Below are positions 25,780 through 35,030 of a DNA stretch of 64,000 nt, one piece after another. Every line of letters starts with the position of its first letter. The stretch's first letter is position 1. Both the position numbers and the translations under genes were made by a program. Origin of the DNA: DATARH01 sp963778385 (GTDB taxonomy: Bacteria > Pseudomonadota > Alphaproteobacteria > ATCC43930 > CGMCC-115725). Below the pieces are notes generated by a model. That model was given only the letters and a program-made list of their open reading frames with translations. It ran no database searches and had not been told where the DNA came from. The DNA is taken from NCBI GenBank assembly GCA_963778385.1, contig CAVZUA010000016.1, forward strand, positions 310,001 to 374,000, in the 5' to 3' direction.

Positions 25780-26745
25780 TCAGCTGGCCTTGCGGCTGCG
25801 ACGCGATGACGCCGAGCCCGGAGCGGCGGCGGGCGCCGGAGCGGTGGCTGGCTCCTTCTTTTTGCGGCCGCCTTCGACTGGCAGCAGCATCGCAACCTGG
25901 CGGCGGTCCGAGCCGGATTTGGCGGCGGTCTTGCCGCGCTTTGGCTCGGCCTTCGCCGGCTTGTCCGCGGAACCGGCGCCCTCCCGCGCCAGGCTACGCT
26001 TCAGCGCGTCCATCAGGTTGACGACCTTGGGCGGTTCCTCGACCGCCTGCGACGGGCGCGCCAGCCCCTTGGTCTTGCTCTCGACCAAGGCTTTCAGTGC
26101 GTCCTGGTAGCGGTCGTGAAAATTCTCCGGGTCGAACTTGGCGGCTTTGCGCTCGATGATGGTCTCGGCGATCGCCACCATGTCCTCGTCGATCGTCCCT
26201 TTGTGCTTGCCGCTGAATTCGGCGGGGCGCACCTCGTCGGCGCTGTGCAGCGTCGACATCAAGAGGCCCCCGTCGCGCGGCTCGACCAGCACCAGGCGCT
26301 CGCGGCTCGACAGCACCACTTTGCCGATCCCCACCTTGTTCTTGTGCGCCATCGCCTCGCCGATCACGCGGAACGCCTCGTCGGCAAGTTCACCGTCCGG
26401 ATACACGTAATACGGTGCGTCGAGATAGACCTGGTCGACATCGTCGCGGTCGACGAACTGGTCGAGGTCGATGATCTTCGACGACTCGATCTGCAGCTCC
26501 TTCAATTCGTCATCGGTGAGCGTCACGTAGCGGCCGCGATCGTATTCGTAACCCTTGGCGATCTGGTCGCGCTCGACGACCTCGCCGGTCTCGGCATCGA
26601 CGAGTTGCTGCTTCACGCGATTGCCGGTTTCGGCGTTGAGCTGGTTGAGGCGAATGCGTTTCGCCTCGCTCGTCGCCGGCGACAGATAGACCGGACAGCT
26701 CACCAGCGACAGCCGCAGAAAGCCGGTCCAGGATGCGCGGGGCAT
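25780..26745 (-). CDS. ku: Ku DNA-end-binding protein
   Basis: 321-residue bacterial Ku, which forms a homodimeric ring on double-strand DNA ends and recruits LigD. MPRASWTGFLRLSLVSCPVY is the invariant N-terminus of the beta-barrel core, and KGYEYDRGRYVTLTDDEL and PYYVYPDGELADEAFRVIGE follow. The C-terminal 60 residues are a Lys/Ala/Pro-rich basic tail (AKAEPKRGKTAAKSG...SRRSRKAS), as in other alphaproteobacterial Ku proteins. The ATG at 26745 follows GGTGGAGGCACTG. It is in the same direction as ligD, with one hydrolase gene between. Confidence 0.95.
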   Translation of the reverse strand: MPRASWTGFLRLSLVSCPVYLSPATSEAKRIRLNQLNAETGNRVKQQLVDAETGEVVERDQIAKGYEYDRGRYVTLTDDELKELQIESSKIIDLDQFVDRDDVDQVYLDAPYYVYPDGELADEAFRVIGEAMAHKNKVGIGKVVLSSRERLVLVEPRDGGLLMSTLHSADEVRPAEFSGKHKGTIDEDMVAIAETIIERKAAKFDPENFHDRYQDALKALVESKTKGLARPSQAVEEPPKVVNLMDALKRSLAREGAGSADKPAKAEPKRGKTAAKSGSDRRQVAMLLPVEGGRKKKEPATAPAPAAAPGSASSRRSRKAS

Positions 26746-26835
26746 CAGTGCCTCCACCAGGGATTTTGTTCCAGCCACACAGCAAGCCAGAAGACGGTTA
26801 ACGAAGCAATAACGAGGGTCAAAGGCATAACCGAA

Positions 26836-27483
26836 TCAATTGTTTGTCGACTGCTCGAAGCGCTCAACCGCAGCGACGACCGGTGTCAAATCGAAACGGC
26901 CGCGGCGCAGATCATGGCCAGCACCGTCGACGGCGATCATTTCCGTCAACGCCGGGATCAGTGAAACGGCCTCACGCAGTTCGGCCGGCGAGCCGAACGG
27001 ATCGACCGTACCCGAGACAAAGACGCACGGCGTCGCGAGCCGCGGAAAATGCTCGGTGCGGCGCCGTTCCGGCCGACCCGGCGGATGCAGCGGGTAGGAA
27101 AACAGCAGCAGCCCCTCGGTCAGGCCGGGGTTGTCCGCCGCCAGCATCGTCGCCTGGCGCCCGCCATAAGACTGGCCGCCGAGAATGATACGGCGCGGCC
27201 CGCCGGCGCGCAGCGCCGCGACCGCGAGCCGCAGCCCCTCGCGATCCGCCGCCGCGCCTGACGGCGAGGGCGGCCCCTTCGGCCGGCGCTGGCGGAACGG
27301 CAGGTCGCAGCGGAGCACGTCATAGCCCGCAGCACAGAATGCCATCGCGACCGTCACCAGCAACGGCATCGCGCAATTGCCACCAGCGCCGTGGGTCAGC
27401 ACCACCCCGGTCTCAGGGTCGCCCGCAGCGCGGTGCAGGAAGCCGCGGACGCCGGCGGCGGTAAAGGGTTCGAATGAGGTCAT
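26836..27483 (-). CDS. Alpha/beta hydrolase (KANL3/Tex30-like)
   Basis: 215-residue small alpha/beta hydrolase. VVLTHGAGGNCAMPLL gives the oxyanion-hole strand. The nucleophile elbow is GGQSYGGRQA, the acid is in FVSGTVDPFG, and the histidine in DGAGHDLRRG. The compact lid-less form resembles the dienelactone-hydrolase-like KANL3/Tex30 group. It lies between ligD and ku in the same direction, so it may share their transcript, but a DNA-repair role is not supported by its sequence. Confidence 0.86.
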   Translation of the reverse strand: MTSFEPFTAAGVRGFLHRAAGDPETGVVLTHGAGGNCAMPLLVTVAMAFCAAGYDVLRCDLPFRQRRPKGPPSPSGAAADREGLRLAVAALRAGGPRRIILGGQSYGGRQATMLAADNPGLTEGLLLFSYPLHPPGRPERRRTEHFPRLATPCVFVSGTVDPFGSPAELREAVSLIPALTEMIAVDGAGHDLRRGRFDLTPVVAAVERFEQSTNN

Positions 27484-27525
27484 CGACTGCCGGTTTCTTC
27501 TGGCACAGACACCGCAACATGAACC

Positions 27526-27598
27526 ATCCCGGCGCAGGCCGGGACCCATTTATCAGACGCACCAGCTATTGAAGCATGGGCCCCGGCCTTCGCCGCGG
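27526..27598. repeat. Family D repeat
   Basis: catcccggcgcaggccggga then cccatttatcag; right arm catgggccccggccttcgcc. Between ligD and the hydrolase gene. Confidence 0.7.
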
Positions 27599-27624
27599 TG
27601 GTCGAGGGGGGGGGATTTGGAGCC

Positions 27625-30222
27625 CTAAATCCCGATATGCTTGCGGACTTTCGCGGCGATGGTTTGGCGCATGTCGCCGATCTCCGCCCAAGGGTCGACC
27701 TCCAGCCCCGCCAGCCGGCCCGGCACGGTCGCGACGGTGAAAGCGGACGGGGCCGCGCCGCTCTCGACCTCGTCCCAGGCGAGCGGTGTCGAGACGGTCG
27801 TGCCGGGGCGCTCGCGCGGCGAATAGGCGCCGACCGCGGTGGCGCCGCGCGTGTTGCGCAGATAGTCGAGATAGATCCGCCCGCGCCGCTCCTGTTTGGT
27901 CATGTTCGCGGTGAACTGATCGGGACGCTCGTCGTGCATGCGGTCGGCAACCCATTTGGCGAAGGTCTTGACCGCATCCCAATCGAGTTGGGGGCGCAGC
28001 GGCACGACGACATGCAGCCCCTTGCCGCCGGTCGTCTTCACAAAGCTGCGCAGCCCGATCGCGTCGAGCGCGTCGCGCACATCGATCGCCGCCTCGGTAA
28101 CACGCTCCCATGCGAGACCTTCATCCGGGTCGAGGTCGAAGGTAACGCGGTCGGGCCGCTCGACATCGCGGATCGTCGAGCCCCAAGGGTGGATTTCGAC
28201 GACACCCATCTGCACCAGCGCGACGAGGCCGGCAACGTCCTCGATGATCGGGAACGGCTCGTCCTCGCCGGCCACCGTAAAGCCCTTGATCTGCTCCGGC
28301 ATGCCGGCGCCGACATGCTTCTGGTAGAAGGCGCGCTGTCCCTTGCCGCTGGTCGAGCGGATGATCGTCAGCGGCCGATAGGCGAGATGCGGCAGCGCCC
28401 AGCGCGCGACATCGACGTAATACTGCGCGACCGCCTGCTTGGTGAGCCCGGTATCGGCGTAAAGCGCGCGGTCGGGATGCGACAACCGCACGCCCTCGAA
28501 CATGATGCTGCCGTCGCGCAGCCGCTCGGCCGGCTGCGCCGTGGCGGCGCTACGGGCTGCCGGCGGATCGGGTGTCGCCACTGCCGCGGTCGGCAGCTTC
28601 TCCGGGTCGTAGACGATCTCGCCCGGCGGCTTATCCTCGCGCAATCCCTGGAAGGTCGATTGCCGGATCAGCTTGTCGGTCGTCCAGCAGGCGTATTCGA
28701 CCTCGGCGACGAGTTCGGGCTGGGTCCAGTGGATGTCCTTGCGCCGCTCGCCCGGCGGCAACGTAACGGGCGCCTTGCGCACTTCCCGCTCCTTGAGCCG
28801 CGCGTGCAGCCGCTTCAGCTGCTCATGGCCAAAGCCGCTGCCCACCCGGCCGGCATAGCGCAGCGCGCCTTGCGGGTCATGGTAACCGAGCAGCAGGGCG
28901 CCGAACCCCTCACGGGTACCCTCGGGGTCGGTGTAGCCGAGGACGATGAATTCGTCGCGGTTGCGGACCTTGATCTTCAGCCAGGAGCGGCCGCGGCCGG
29001 GCTCGTAGGGCTTGTCGCGCCGTTTCGCGACGATCCCTTCGACGCCGAAACCGGCCGCCTGACGGAGGAATTCCGCCCCCTGTCCTTCATGGTGGTCGCT
29101 GTAGCGCAGCATCCCGTGACCGTCGGGCGGGACCAGTTCCGCAAGCGCCGCCTTGCGGGTATCGAGCGTCGCGTCGGTCAGGTCCCAGCCGTCTCGGTAC
29201 AGCAGATCGAACGCGAAGAAGGTCAAAGTCTCGGTTTTCTGGCGCGAGATCGCGTCCTGCAGGTCGGCGAAGCTGGTGGTGCCGTCGGGCCGCGGCGCGA
29301 CCAGCTCGCCGTCGAGGATCGCCGATTTCACCGGCAGCCGCGCCAATGCTGCTGCCAGGGCCGGGAATTTGCCGGTCCAGTCGAGCCCCTTGCGGGTGCT
29401 TAGCTTCACGCCGCCATCCGCGACCCGCGCGATCAGGCGATAGCCGTCATATTTGATCTCGTGCAGCCACTCGCCGCCCTCGGGCGCGGCGACAGCGGCG
29501 GTGGCAAGCTGCGGCTGGATCGCCGCCGGCATTGCCGCTTTGCGGGCGCCGCGGATACGCGAAGCCGCTCGTAATTTTGCCGGCGGTGGCGGCGGTTCCT
29601 CGCCGGGCGTCTCCGAACCCTTGGAATGCCAGACGCGGTCGCGATCGGCGGCGATGTCATCGATCGTGCGGCCGCTTTCGACGCTTTGCGCCAGCTCGTC
29701 GACGACGGCACTGCCGCTGCCGGGGATCGCCGCTTCGTCGCGCTCCTTGATCAGGAGCCAATTGTCGCGCCGATCCTTTGGTTTGCGCTTCAGGCGCACC
29801 AGCATCCAGTGGCCGTGCAGCTTCGCGCCGTGTAGCGCGAATTTGAGCGTGCCTTCGGCGAGCGCTTTCTCTGGGTCGGCTTCGAGCGGCTCCCAGGTGC
29901 CGCGATCCCACAGCAGCACCGTGCCGCCGCCGTACTCGCCTTCGGGGATGATGCCCTCGAACCCGCCATATTCGATTGGGTGGTCCTCGACCTCGACCGC
30001 GAGGCGTTTCTCGGCCGGGTCGAGGCTCGGCCCTTTCGGCACTGCCCAGCTCTTCAGCACCCCGTCGAGTTCGAGGCGAAAATCATAATGTAGCCGGCGC
30101 GCCGCATGCTTCTGGATGACATAGGACAGCGCCGCCTTGGCGCGGCCCCGCGGCCGCGCCGCGCCCGCGGGCTCTGGCGTGCGGCGGAAATCGCGTTTAT
30201 GCCTGTAATCCTCGAGCGCCAT
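27625..30222 (-). CDS. ligD: DNA ligase D (PE, ligase and polymerase domains)
   Basis: 865-residue multifunctional NHEJ enzyme. Domain order: 3'-phosphoesterase (about 30-160, with LHYDFRLELDG and the following histidine in VEDHPIEYGG); ATP-dependent ligase (about 235-540, catalytic Lys257 in EIKYDGYR, then LDGELVAP and KRRDKPYEPGRGRSWLKIKV); primase-polymerase (about 560-865, VTFDLDPDEG metal site, KTTGGKGLHVVVPL). With Ku it seals double-strand breaks, adding or trimming nucleotides at the ends. The start ATG at 30222 is chosen over an upstream in-frame ATG two codons after an unlikely context. Full length, no lesion seen. Confidence 0.96.
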   Translation of the reverse strand: MALEDYRHKRDFRRTPEPAGAARPRGRAKAALSYVIQKHAARRLHYDFRLELDGVLKSWAVPKGPSLDPAEKRLAVEVEDHPIEYGGFEGIIPEGEYGGGTVLLWDRGTWEPLEADPEKALAEGTLKFALHGAKLHGHWMLVRLKRKPKDRRDNWLLIKERDEAAIPGSGSAVVDELAQSVESGRTIDDIAADRDRVWHSKGSETPGEEPPPPPAKLRAASRIRGARKAAMPAAIQPQLATAAVAAPEGGEWLHEIKYDGYRLIARVADGGVKLSTRKGLDWTGKFPALAAALARLPVKSAILDGELVAPRPDGTTSFADLQDAISRQKTETLTFFAFDLLYRDGWDLTDATLDTRKAALAELVPPDGHGMLRYSDHHEGQGAEFLRQAAGFGVEGIVAKRRDKPYEPGRGRSWLKIKVRNRDEFIVLGYTDPEGTREGFGALLLGYHDPQGALRYAGRVGSGFGHEQLKRLHARLKEREVRKAPVTLPPGERRKDIHWTQPELVAEVEYACWTTDKLIRQSTFQGLREDKPPGEIVYDPEKLPTAAVATPDPPAARSAATAQPAERLRDGSIMFEGVRLSHPDRALYADTGLTKQAVAQYYVDVARWALPHLAYRPLTIIRSTSGKGQRAFYQKHVGAGMPEQIKGFTVAGEDEPFPIIEDVAGLVALVQMGVVEIHPWGSTIRDVERPDRVTFDLDPDEGLAWERVTEAAIDVRDALDAIGLRSFVKTTGGKGLHVVVPLRPQLDWDAVKTFAKWVADRMHDERPDQFTANMTKQERRGRIYLDYLRNTRGATAVGAYSPRERPGTTVSTPLAWDEVESGAAPSAFTVATVPGRLAGLEVDPWAEIGDMRQTIAAKVRKHIGI

Positions 30223-30265
30223 GACATGAGGGTAACGCAATTCGCGGCGCTAACGCTCAATTTCA

Positions 30266-30355
30266 TCGCCTCCCCCGGGCTCGAGTTGGGGTCTACGTCT
30301 TCATCCGGCGGCGTTTCAGCCCGAAGAGGTGGATGCCCACGAATTAAGTCTGGCC
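30266..30355. repeat. Family B hairpin repeat, diverged
   Basis: cgcctcccccgggctcgagt then tggggtctacgtcttcatcc; the second arm gtggatgcccacgaattaag then tctggccaaagcgg is decayed relative to the other family B copies. Confidence 0.55.
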
Positions 30356-30377
30356 AAAGCGGTAAGTAGAGGACGTC

Positions 30378-30809
30378 ATGACGAGTAGCGACCTCAGAGA
30401 TCGGGCGGCGATCCACGACCTGTTCACCCGCTATTGCTGCGCGCTCGACAATGGCGAGGTCGACACCGTCGTCGACTGCTTCACCGCCGACGCCGTGCTC
30501 AAGAGTCCGGTCGTCGACATCAAGGGGCATGACGAAATCCGGGCCTTCGCCGGCCGGTTCGCCGCTCAGCGCGCTGCGGGCGCGCAATTCCGCCACATGG
30601 TCAGCAACATCGCCGCCGCCATCGACGGCGACCGCGCCATCGCCACGGCCTACCTGCTCGTGCTGATCAGCAAGGACGGCAGCCACCGCACCTTGCCGCC
30701 CGGCCGCTACGAGTGCGAACTGGTGAAGGAAGCCGGCGCCTGGCGCTTCTCCCGCCGCACCGTGTTCCACGATCACGAATACGCGCTGGAAGGCATTGGC
30801 AACCGCTAA
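30378..30809 (+). CDS. SnoaL-like (NTF2 fold) domain protein
   Basis: 143 residues forming one NTF2/SnoaL_4 domain. DLRDRAAIHDLFTRYCCALD then NGEVDTVVDCFTADAVL, HDEIRAFAGRFAAQ, FRHMVSNIAAAIDGDRA. This is the pattern of small dehydratase/hydroxylating-dioxygenase-small-subunit-like proteins that bind steroid or polyketide-like ligands. No partner is adjacent. Function unknown. Confidence 0.85.
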   Translation: MTSSDLRDRAAIHDLFTRYCCALDNGEVDTVVDCFTADAVLKSPVVDIKGHDEIRAFAGRFAAQRAAGAQFRHMVSNIAAAIDGDRAIATAYLLVLISKDGSHRTLPPGRYECELVKEAGAWRFSRRTVFHDHEYALEGIGNR

Positions 30810-30843
30810 TGCGTCCGTCGAGACGCGCCTGGCGACGCTCCTC

Positions 30844-31059
30844 AGAGCCTGACTGGAATGTGCTTGGGGCATTCCCAAGGCGGCATTTTCCCGTGTCATT
30901 CCGGGGCATCGCGCAGCGATGAACCCGGAACCCATGCAAACAGACGTCGAAAGGCGCGTTCCGACGTCGGAGACCCTTGAATAAGCCCGTGTTCATGGGT
31001 TCCGGGTTCGGCCCTGCGGGCCGCCCTGGAATGACGAAGGTAGTTTCGAGTCAGGCTCT
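30844..31059. mobile_element. 216-bp MITE-like element, copy 1
   Basis: Terminal inverted repeats AGAGCCTGACTGGAA (30844-30858) and TTTCGAGTCAGGCTCT (31044-31059) enclose a family A palindrome (30896-31035). A second copy of exactly the same length lies in the opposite orientation at 38355-38570. No coding sequence inside. No target-site duplication was established. Confidence 0.6.
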
Positions 31060-31093
31060 CAGGATGGGGAATGCTGCCTGGTGGCGTAGAAAT

Positions 31094-31143
31094 AGGTCCT
31101 CATCCTGAGGTGCCTCGCGCGGCGAGGCCTCGAAGGACGCACC
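31094..31143. repeat. Family F repeat (TCATCCTGAGG...CGAAGGACGCAC)
   Basis: tcctcatcctgaggtgcctc then gcgcggcgaggcctcgaagg then acgcac. An inverted partner at 38269-38316 accompanies the second MITE-like copy. Confidence 0.65.
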
Positions 31144-31214
31144 GTTGCCTGTCCCAGCCGCAAGGTTTGCCGCTATAATCCATGCCCACCCATCCTGCCG
31201 CATAGGCGCCCGCA

Positions 31215-32450
31215 ATGGAACCGATCGTCCTCAACGGCCGCCGCTACCGCCGCCCGACGCAGCCGACCGTCGTGATCTGCGCCGATGGCTGCGACCCGGC
31301 CTATCTCGACGCCGGCATCAACGCCGGCGTGATCCCGACGATCGCCGGCTTTCGTAACGGCGGGTTTTTCGGCACCGCCGACGCGGCGATGCCGACCTTC
31401 ACCAATCCGAACAACGTCTCGCTCGTCACCGGCGTGCCGCCCTCGGTACACGGCATTTCCGGCAATTTCGCGCTCGACCGCGCGACCGGCGCCGAAATCA
31501 TGATGACCGACCCGGCCATGCTGCGCTCGCCGACACTGCTGGCGCTGATGGCGCAGGCCGGGGTCGCGGTCGCGGCGGTGACCGCAAAGGACAAGCTGCG
31601 CCGCATGCTGGGCCACGGGTGGCAGGGCGTCTGCTTTTCTTCCGAGATGGCCGATGCTTGCACCGTCGAGGAGCATGGCGTCGAACACGTGGAGGCGTTG
31701 GTCGGTCGGCCGAAGCCCGATATGTACTCGGCCGATCTATCGCTGTTCGTGCTCGACGCCGGGATCAAGCTCGTCGAGCAGGGCCGTGCCGAACTGCTCT
31801 ACCTGTCGCTGTCGGATTACGTGCAGCACGGCCACCCCCCGGACGAGACCGAAGCGCTCGACTTCCACCATGCGCTCGATGCGCGCGTCGCGGCGCTGAT
31901 CGCGCTCGGCTGCGTCGTCGGGGTCACCGCCGACCATGGCATGAACGACAAGGCGCGGCCCGATGGCAGCCCGCATGTCATTTTCCTCGAGGATGTGCTC
32001 AACCGCGAATTCGGCGCCGGCGCGGTGCGGGTGATCTGTCCGATCACCGACCCGTTTGTGCGCCATCACGGGGCGCTCGGCTCGTTTGTCCGCGTCTATG
32101 CGAAAAAGCCGGTCGCGCTCGAAGAGCTAGCTCGATCGGTGCGCGGCCTGCCGGGGGTCGACCAGGTGCTTGACCGCGCCGCCGCTGCGGCGGAATACGA
32201 GCTGCCCTACGACCGCGAAGCCGACCTCGTGGTCACCGGCGACGCCAATACGGTGCTGGGCGCGAGCGAAGCCGAGCACGACCTCGCCGCGCTCGCCGGA
32301 CATCGGCTGCGCTCGCATGGCGGGCGCGGCGAGCAGCGCGTGCCCTTCCTGCTGTCCCACCCGCTCACCACCGCGTATCGGGAGCGGGCGCGCGGGCGGC
32401 TGCGCAATTTCGACATCTTCGACTTCGCGCTGAATGGAGTGGCGGCATGA
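31215..32450 (+). CDS. phnA: Phosphonoacetate hydrolase (PhnA)
   Basis: 411-residue alkaline-phosphatase-superfamily enzyme that cleaves the C-P bond of phosphonoacetate to acetate and phosphate. VVICADGCDPAY holds the first metal-ligand Asp (Asp24). MPTFTNPNNVSLVTGVPPSVH holds the catalytic Thr, near residue 63. Then VTAKDKLRRMLG, LSLSDYVQHGH, GVTADHGMNDK and ITDPFVRHHGALGSF follow as in the PhnA family. No phosphonate transaminase, dehydrogenase or transporter is in the window. It heads an operon and overlaps the next gene by ATGA. Confidence 0.87.
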   Translation: MEPIVLNGRRYRRPTQPTVVICADGCDPAYLDAGINAGVIPTIAGFRNGGFFGTADAAMPTFTNPNNVSLVTGVPPSVHGISGNFALDRATGAEIMMTDPAMLRSPTLLALMAQAGVAVAAVTAKDKLRRMLGHGWQGVCFSSEMADACTVEEHGVEHVEALVGRPKPDMYSADLSLFVLDAGIKLVEQGRAELLYLSLSDYVQHGHPPDETEALDFHHALDARVAALIALGCVVGVTADHGMNDKARPDGSPHVIFLEDVLNREFGAGAVRVICPITDPFVRHHGALGSFVRVYAKKPVALEELARSVRGLPGVDQVLDRAAAAAEYELPYDREADLVVTGDANTVLGASEAEHDLAALAGHRLRSHGGRGEQRVPFLLSHPLTTAYRERARGRLRNFDIFDFALNGVAA

Positions 32451-33724
32451 GAGGCGACAAGCGTGTGGTCATCGTCATCTGCGACAGCCTGCGGTCGGAC
32501 CTGATCACGCCGGGCGCCGCCCCTTTTCTCGTAGATCTCTCCGAACGGGGGGCGCGGTTTGCCGCGCATCGCAGCGTCTTTCCGTCGACGACACGGGCGT
32601 CGAGCGCGTCGGTCGCCACCGGCTGCCTGCCGGCGCGGCACGGCCTCTACGGCAATACGATGGCACTCGACGAGGGCGAGGGGCTGATCTGCCGCAATGC
32701 CGGCGCGCCCGATTTTCGCGACCGGATGCGCCGCGCCACCGGCCGCACGCTGCGCGTGCCGACTCTGGCCGAACGGCTGCGCTGGCATAACGAGGCGTCG
32801 ATCGTCTGCTCCAACGTGTCGCCCGGCGCCGCCTATTTCCAGGACCCCGATGGGCACGGCACGATCTACCATTCCGCGGGCAGCTACGGGCCGGGCCTCA
32901 GGCCGATCGAGGACCCGGCCAGCGCGGCGCTGAAGAAAGGGATCGCCGGCGACCAGGCGATGACCGACCGGTTCTGCGCCGACATCGTCGAGGGCCGCGC
33001 GCCGGCGCTGGCGCTGATGTGGCTTTCCGAGCCGGACTACACCGGCCACCATTCGCCGCTCGGCTCGCCGCAGCATCGCGCGGCGATTGCGGCCGCCGAT
33101 CGCTGCGTGCGCCAGGTGTTTGAGACCGTGCGCCGACTCGACCCGTCCGGGGAGGATATTTTGTTCATCACCGGCTCGGATCACGGCATGGAAACCGTGG
33201 CAGACGCGATCGACCTCACCGGCTTGCTGGTCGCGGCCGGGATCAAGGCGGCGCCGGACTCGACCGATGTCGTCGTCGCGCCGCAAGGTACATCGGCGAC
33301 GATCTTTTTCAGCGACGCCGCGCGCGACCATGCCGCCGCCGCCGCGGATTTCCTCAGGCGCGAGAACTGGGCCGGCCGCGTCGTTTGCGGTGCGGAACTA
33401 GCCCAGGTCGGCCTGCCGGCCGATGGGGCGCTGCAGGTCGCGGTGGCGATGGCGGCGGACGATCGGGTCAACCCGCATGGCGTGCAGGGCTTCGCGCCGA
33501 TCGTCAGCAACCCCGAGGATAACGAAAGCAAGATCGGCTTCGGCCAGCATGGCGGGCTCGGGGTCAACGAGCAGAACCCGTTCCTGATCGTCGAGGGCGG
33601 CGGTTTCGCACCGCGCCGCGATACGCGCCCCACCTCGCTGATCGACATCGCGCCGACGGTGCTGCGCCATCTGCACATGGATCACGACGACATGGACGGG
33701 GGGGCTTTGCCGCTCTCGGCATGA
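32447..33724 (+). CDS. Alkaline phosphatase superfamily phosphodiesterase (NPP-like)
   Basis: 425 residues, type I phosphodiesterase/nucleotide pyrophosphatase fold. Asp13 in VIVICDSLRSD and the nucleophile threonine in VFPSTTRASSASVATG (about 48-49) form the first metal site. WLSEPDYTGHHSPLGS, FITGSDHGMETV and FGQHGGLG provide the remaining Asp/His ligands. It is coupled to phnA by a four-base overlap and may act on a related phosphonate or phosphodiester; the substrate is unknown. It overlaps the chromate transporter gene by four bases too. Confidence 0.85.
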   Translation: MRGDKRVVIVICDSLRSDLITPGAAPFLVDLSERGARFAAHRSVFPSTTRASSASVATGCLPARHGLYGNTMALDEGEGLICRNAGAPDFRDRMRRATGRTLRVPTLAERLRWHNEASIVCSNVSPGAAYFQDPDGHGTIYHSAGSYGPGLRPIEDPASAALKKGIAGDQAMTDRFCADIVEGRAPALALMWLSEPDYTGHHSPLGSPQHRAAIAAADRCVRQVFETVRRLDPSGEDILFITGSDHGMETVADAIDLTGLLVAAGIKAAPDSTDVVVAPQGTSATIFFSDAARDHAAAAADFLRRENWAGRVVCGAELAQVGLPADGALQVAVAMAADDRVNPHGVQGFAPIVSNPEDNESKIGFGQHGGLGVNEQNPFLIVEGGGFAPRRDTRPTSLIDIAPTVLRHLHMDHDDMDGGALPLSA

Positions 33725-35019
33725 GCCTCAGTGCCGGCCCCCACCCGGACCCTCCCCCGTGTCCACGGGGGAGGGAGAGCCGCGCAGCGGCTGGGAGCGG
33801 GCTGGCACAACCGTCGACGACCGGACCGCGGTCCGGTTTCATCGAGCTGTTCCGGATTTTTCTGCGCCTCGGGCTGACCTCGTTTGGCGGGCCGGTGGCG
33901 CATATCGGCTATTTCCGCGCCGAATTTGTTGCCCGCCGCCATTGGCTCGAAGAAGCCGCGTTCGCCGACATCGTCGCGTTCTGCCAGTTTCTCCCCGGCC
34001 CGGCTAGCAGCCAGGTCGGCTTGTCGATCGGCATCATGCGCGGCGGGTTGCCCGGTGCGCTGGCCGCGTGGCTCGGCTTCACGATGCCCTCGGCATTGGC
34101 GTTGATCCTCTTTGGCTACGGCGTCGCCTGGGTCGGCGACTTGTCGCATGCCGCCTGGCTGCACGGGCTGAAGATCGTCGCGGTCGCGGTCGTCGCCAAC
34201 GCGCTGTGGGGCATGGCGCGCAACCTCTGTCCCGACCGCGAGCGCGCGACGCTCGCGGTCGGCGCGGCGATTATCGCCATCGCGTCGCCCTCCTCCTTCG
34301 GCCAGATCGCGGCAATCGTCGCGGGGGCTGCAACCGGCTGGGCCTTTCTCAGAGGCACCGATGTCGGTAGTGGCAGCGCCCCCTTGTCGATTCGTATCCC
34401 CCGCACCTGGTCAGCACCGGCGGCGATTTTATTTGTCGCGCTGCTGCTGGGCTTGCCGCTGCTAAAGGCCGCAGTGCCAAGCCAGGCGCTTGCTGAGTTC
34501 GATTCGTTCTATCGCTCGGGCGCGCTGGTATTCGGCGGCGGCCATGTCGTGCTGCCGCTGCTGCAGGCGGAGGTCGTGCCGCCGGGCTGGGTATCGAACG
34601 ACGCCTTCCTCGCCGGCTACGGCGCCGCGCAGGCCGTGCCGGGACCACTCTTCACGCTGAGTGCCTATCTCGGCACGGTGATGGGACCGGCGCCGAACGG
34701 CTGGGTCGGCGCGCTCATCTGTCTCGTTGCGATCTTTCTGCCGTCCTTTCTGCTGCTGATCGCCGCGCTGCCTTATTGGGAGACACTGCGCCGCCAACCG
34801 TCGGTCCAGTCGGTGCTGCGTGGGGTCAACGCCGCGGTGGTCGGCATCTTGCTGGCAGCGCTCTACAACCCGGTGTGGAGCAGCGCGATCTTCGCGCCGC
34901 GCGACTTTGCCATCGGCATCGTCGCGTTTCTGATGCTGGCGGTGTGGGGCGTCGCGCCGTGGCTGGTGGTAATCCTCGGCGCTGTCGCGACCGCCGCGTT
35001 GGTCTTCGTCATAGGCTAG
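33721..35019 (+). CDS. chrA: Chromate transporter ChrA, long (two-domain) form
   Basis: 432-residue inner-membrane CHR family protein with two homologous halves. The first half begins LGLTSFGGPVAHIGYFRAEF and FCQFLPGPASSQVGLSIGIM; the second has VFGGGHVVLPLLQAEVVPPG and GYGAAQAVPGPLFTLSAYLG. Expected to export chromate or a related oxyanion. The only credible start is the ATG at 33721, which overlaps the previous stop. The first ~28 residues (MSLSAGPHPDPPPCPRG...) are encoded by an intergenic family C repeat, so the N-terminus is repeat-derived and probably disordered. Confidence 0.9.
   Translation: MSLSAGPHPDPPPCPRGRESRAAAGSGLAQPSTTGPRSGFIELFRIFLRLGLTSFGGPVAHIGYFRAEFVARRHWLEEAAFADIVAFCQFLPGPASSQVGLSIGIMRGGLPGALAAWLGFTMPSALALILFGYGVAWVGDLSHAAWLHGLKIVAVAVVANALWGMARNLCPDRERATLAVGAAIIAIASPSSFGQIAAIVAGAATGWAFLRGTDVGSGSAPLSIRIPRTWSAPAAILFVALLLGLPLLKAAVPSQALAEFDSFYRSGALVFGGGHVVLPLLQAEVVPPGWVSNDAFLAGYGAAQAVPGPLFTLSAYLGTVMGPAPNGWVGALICLVAIFLPSFLLLIAALPYWETLRRQPSVQSVLRGVNAAVVGILLAALYNPVWSSAIFAPRDFAIGIVAFLMLAVWGVAPWLVVILGAVATAALVFVIG
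33737..33785. repeat. Family C repeat inside the chrA 5' coding end
   Basis: gccggcccccacccggaccc then tcccccgtgtccacggggga then gggag. Closely similar to the copy at 55091-55172, but here translated as part of the chromate transporter. Confidence 0.75.
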
Positions 35020-35030
35020 GAGGCTAAGCC

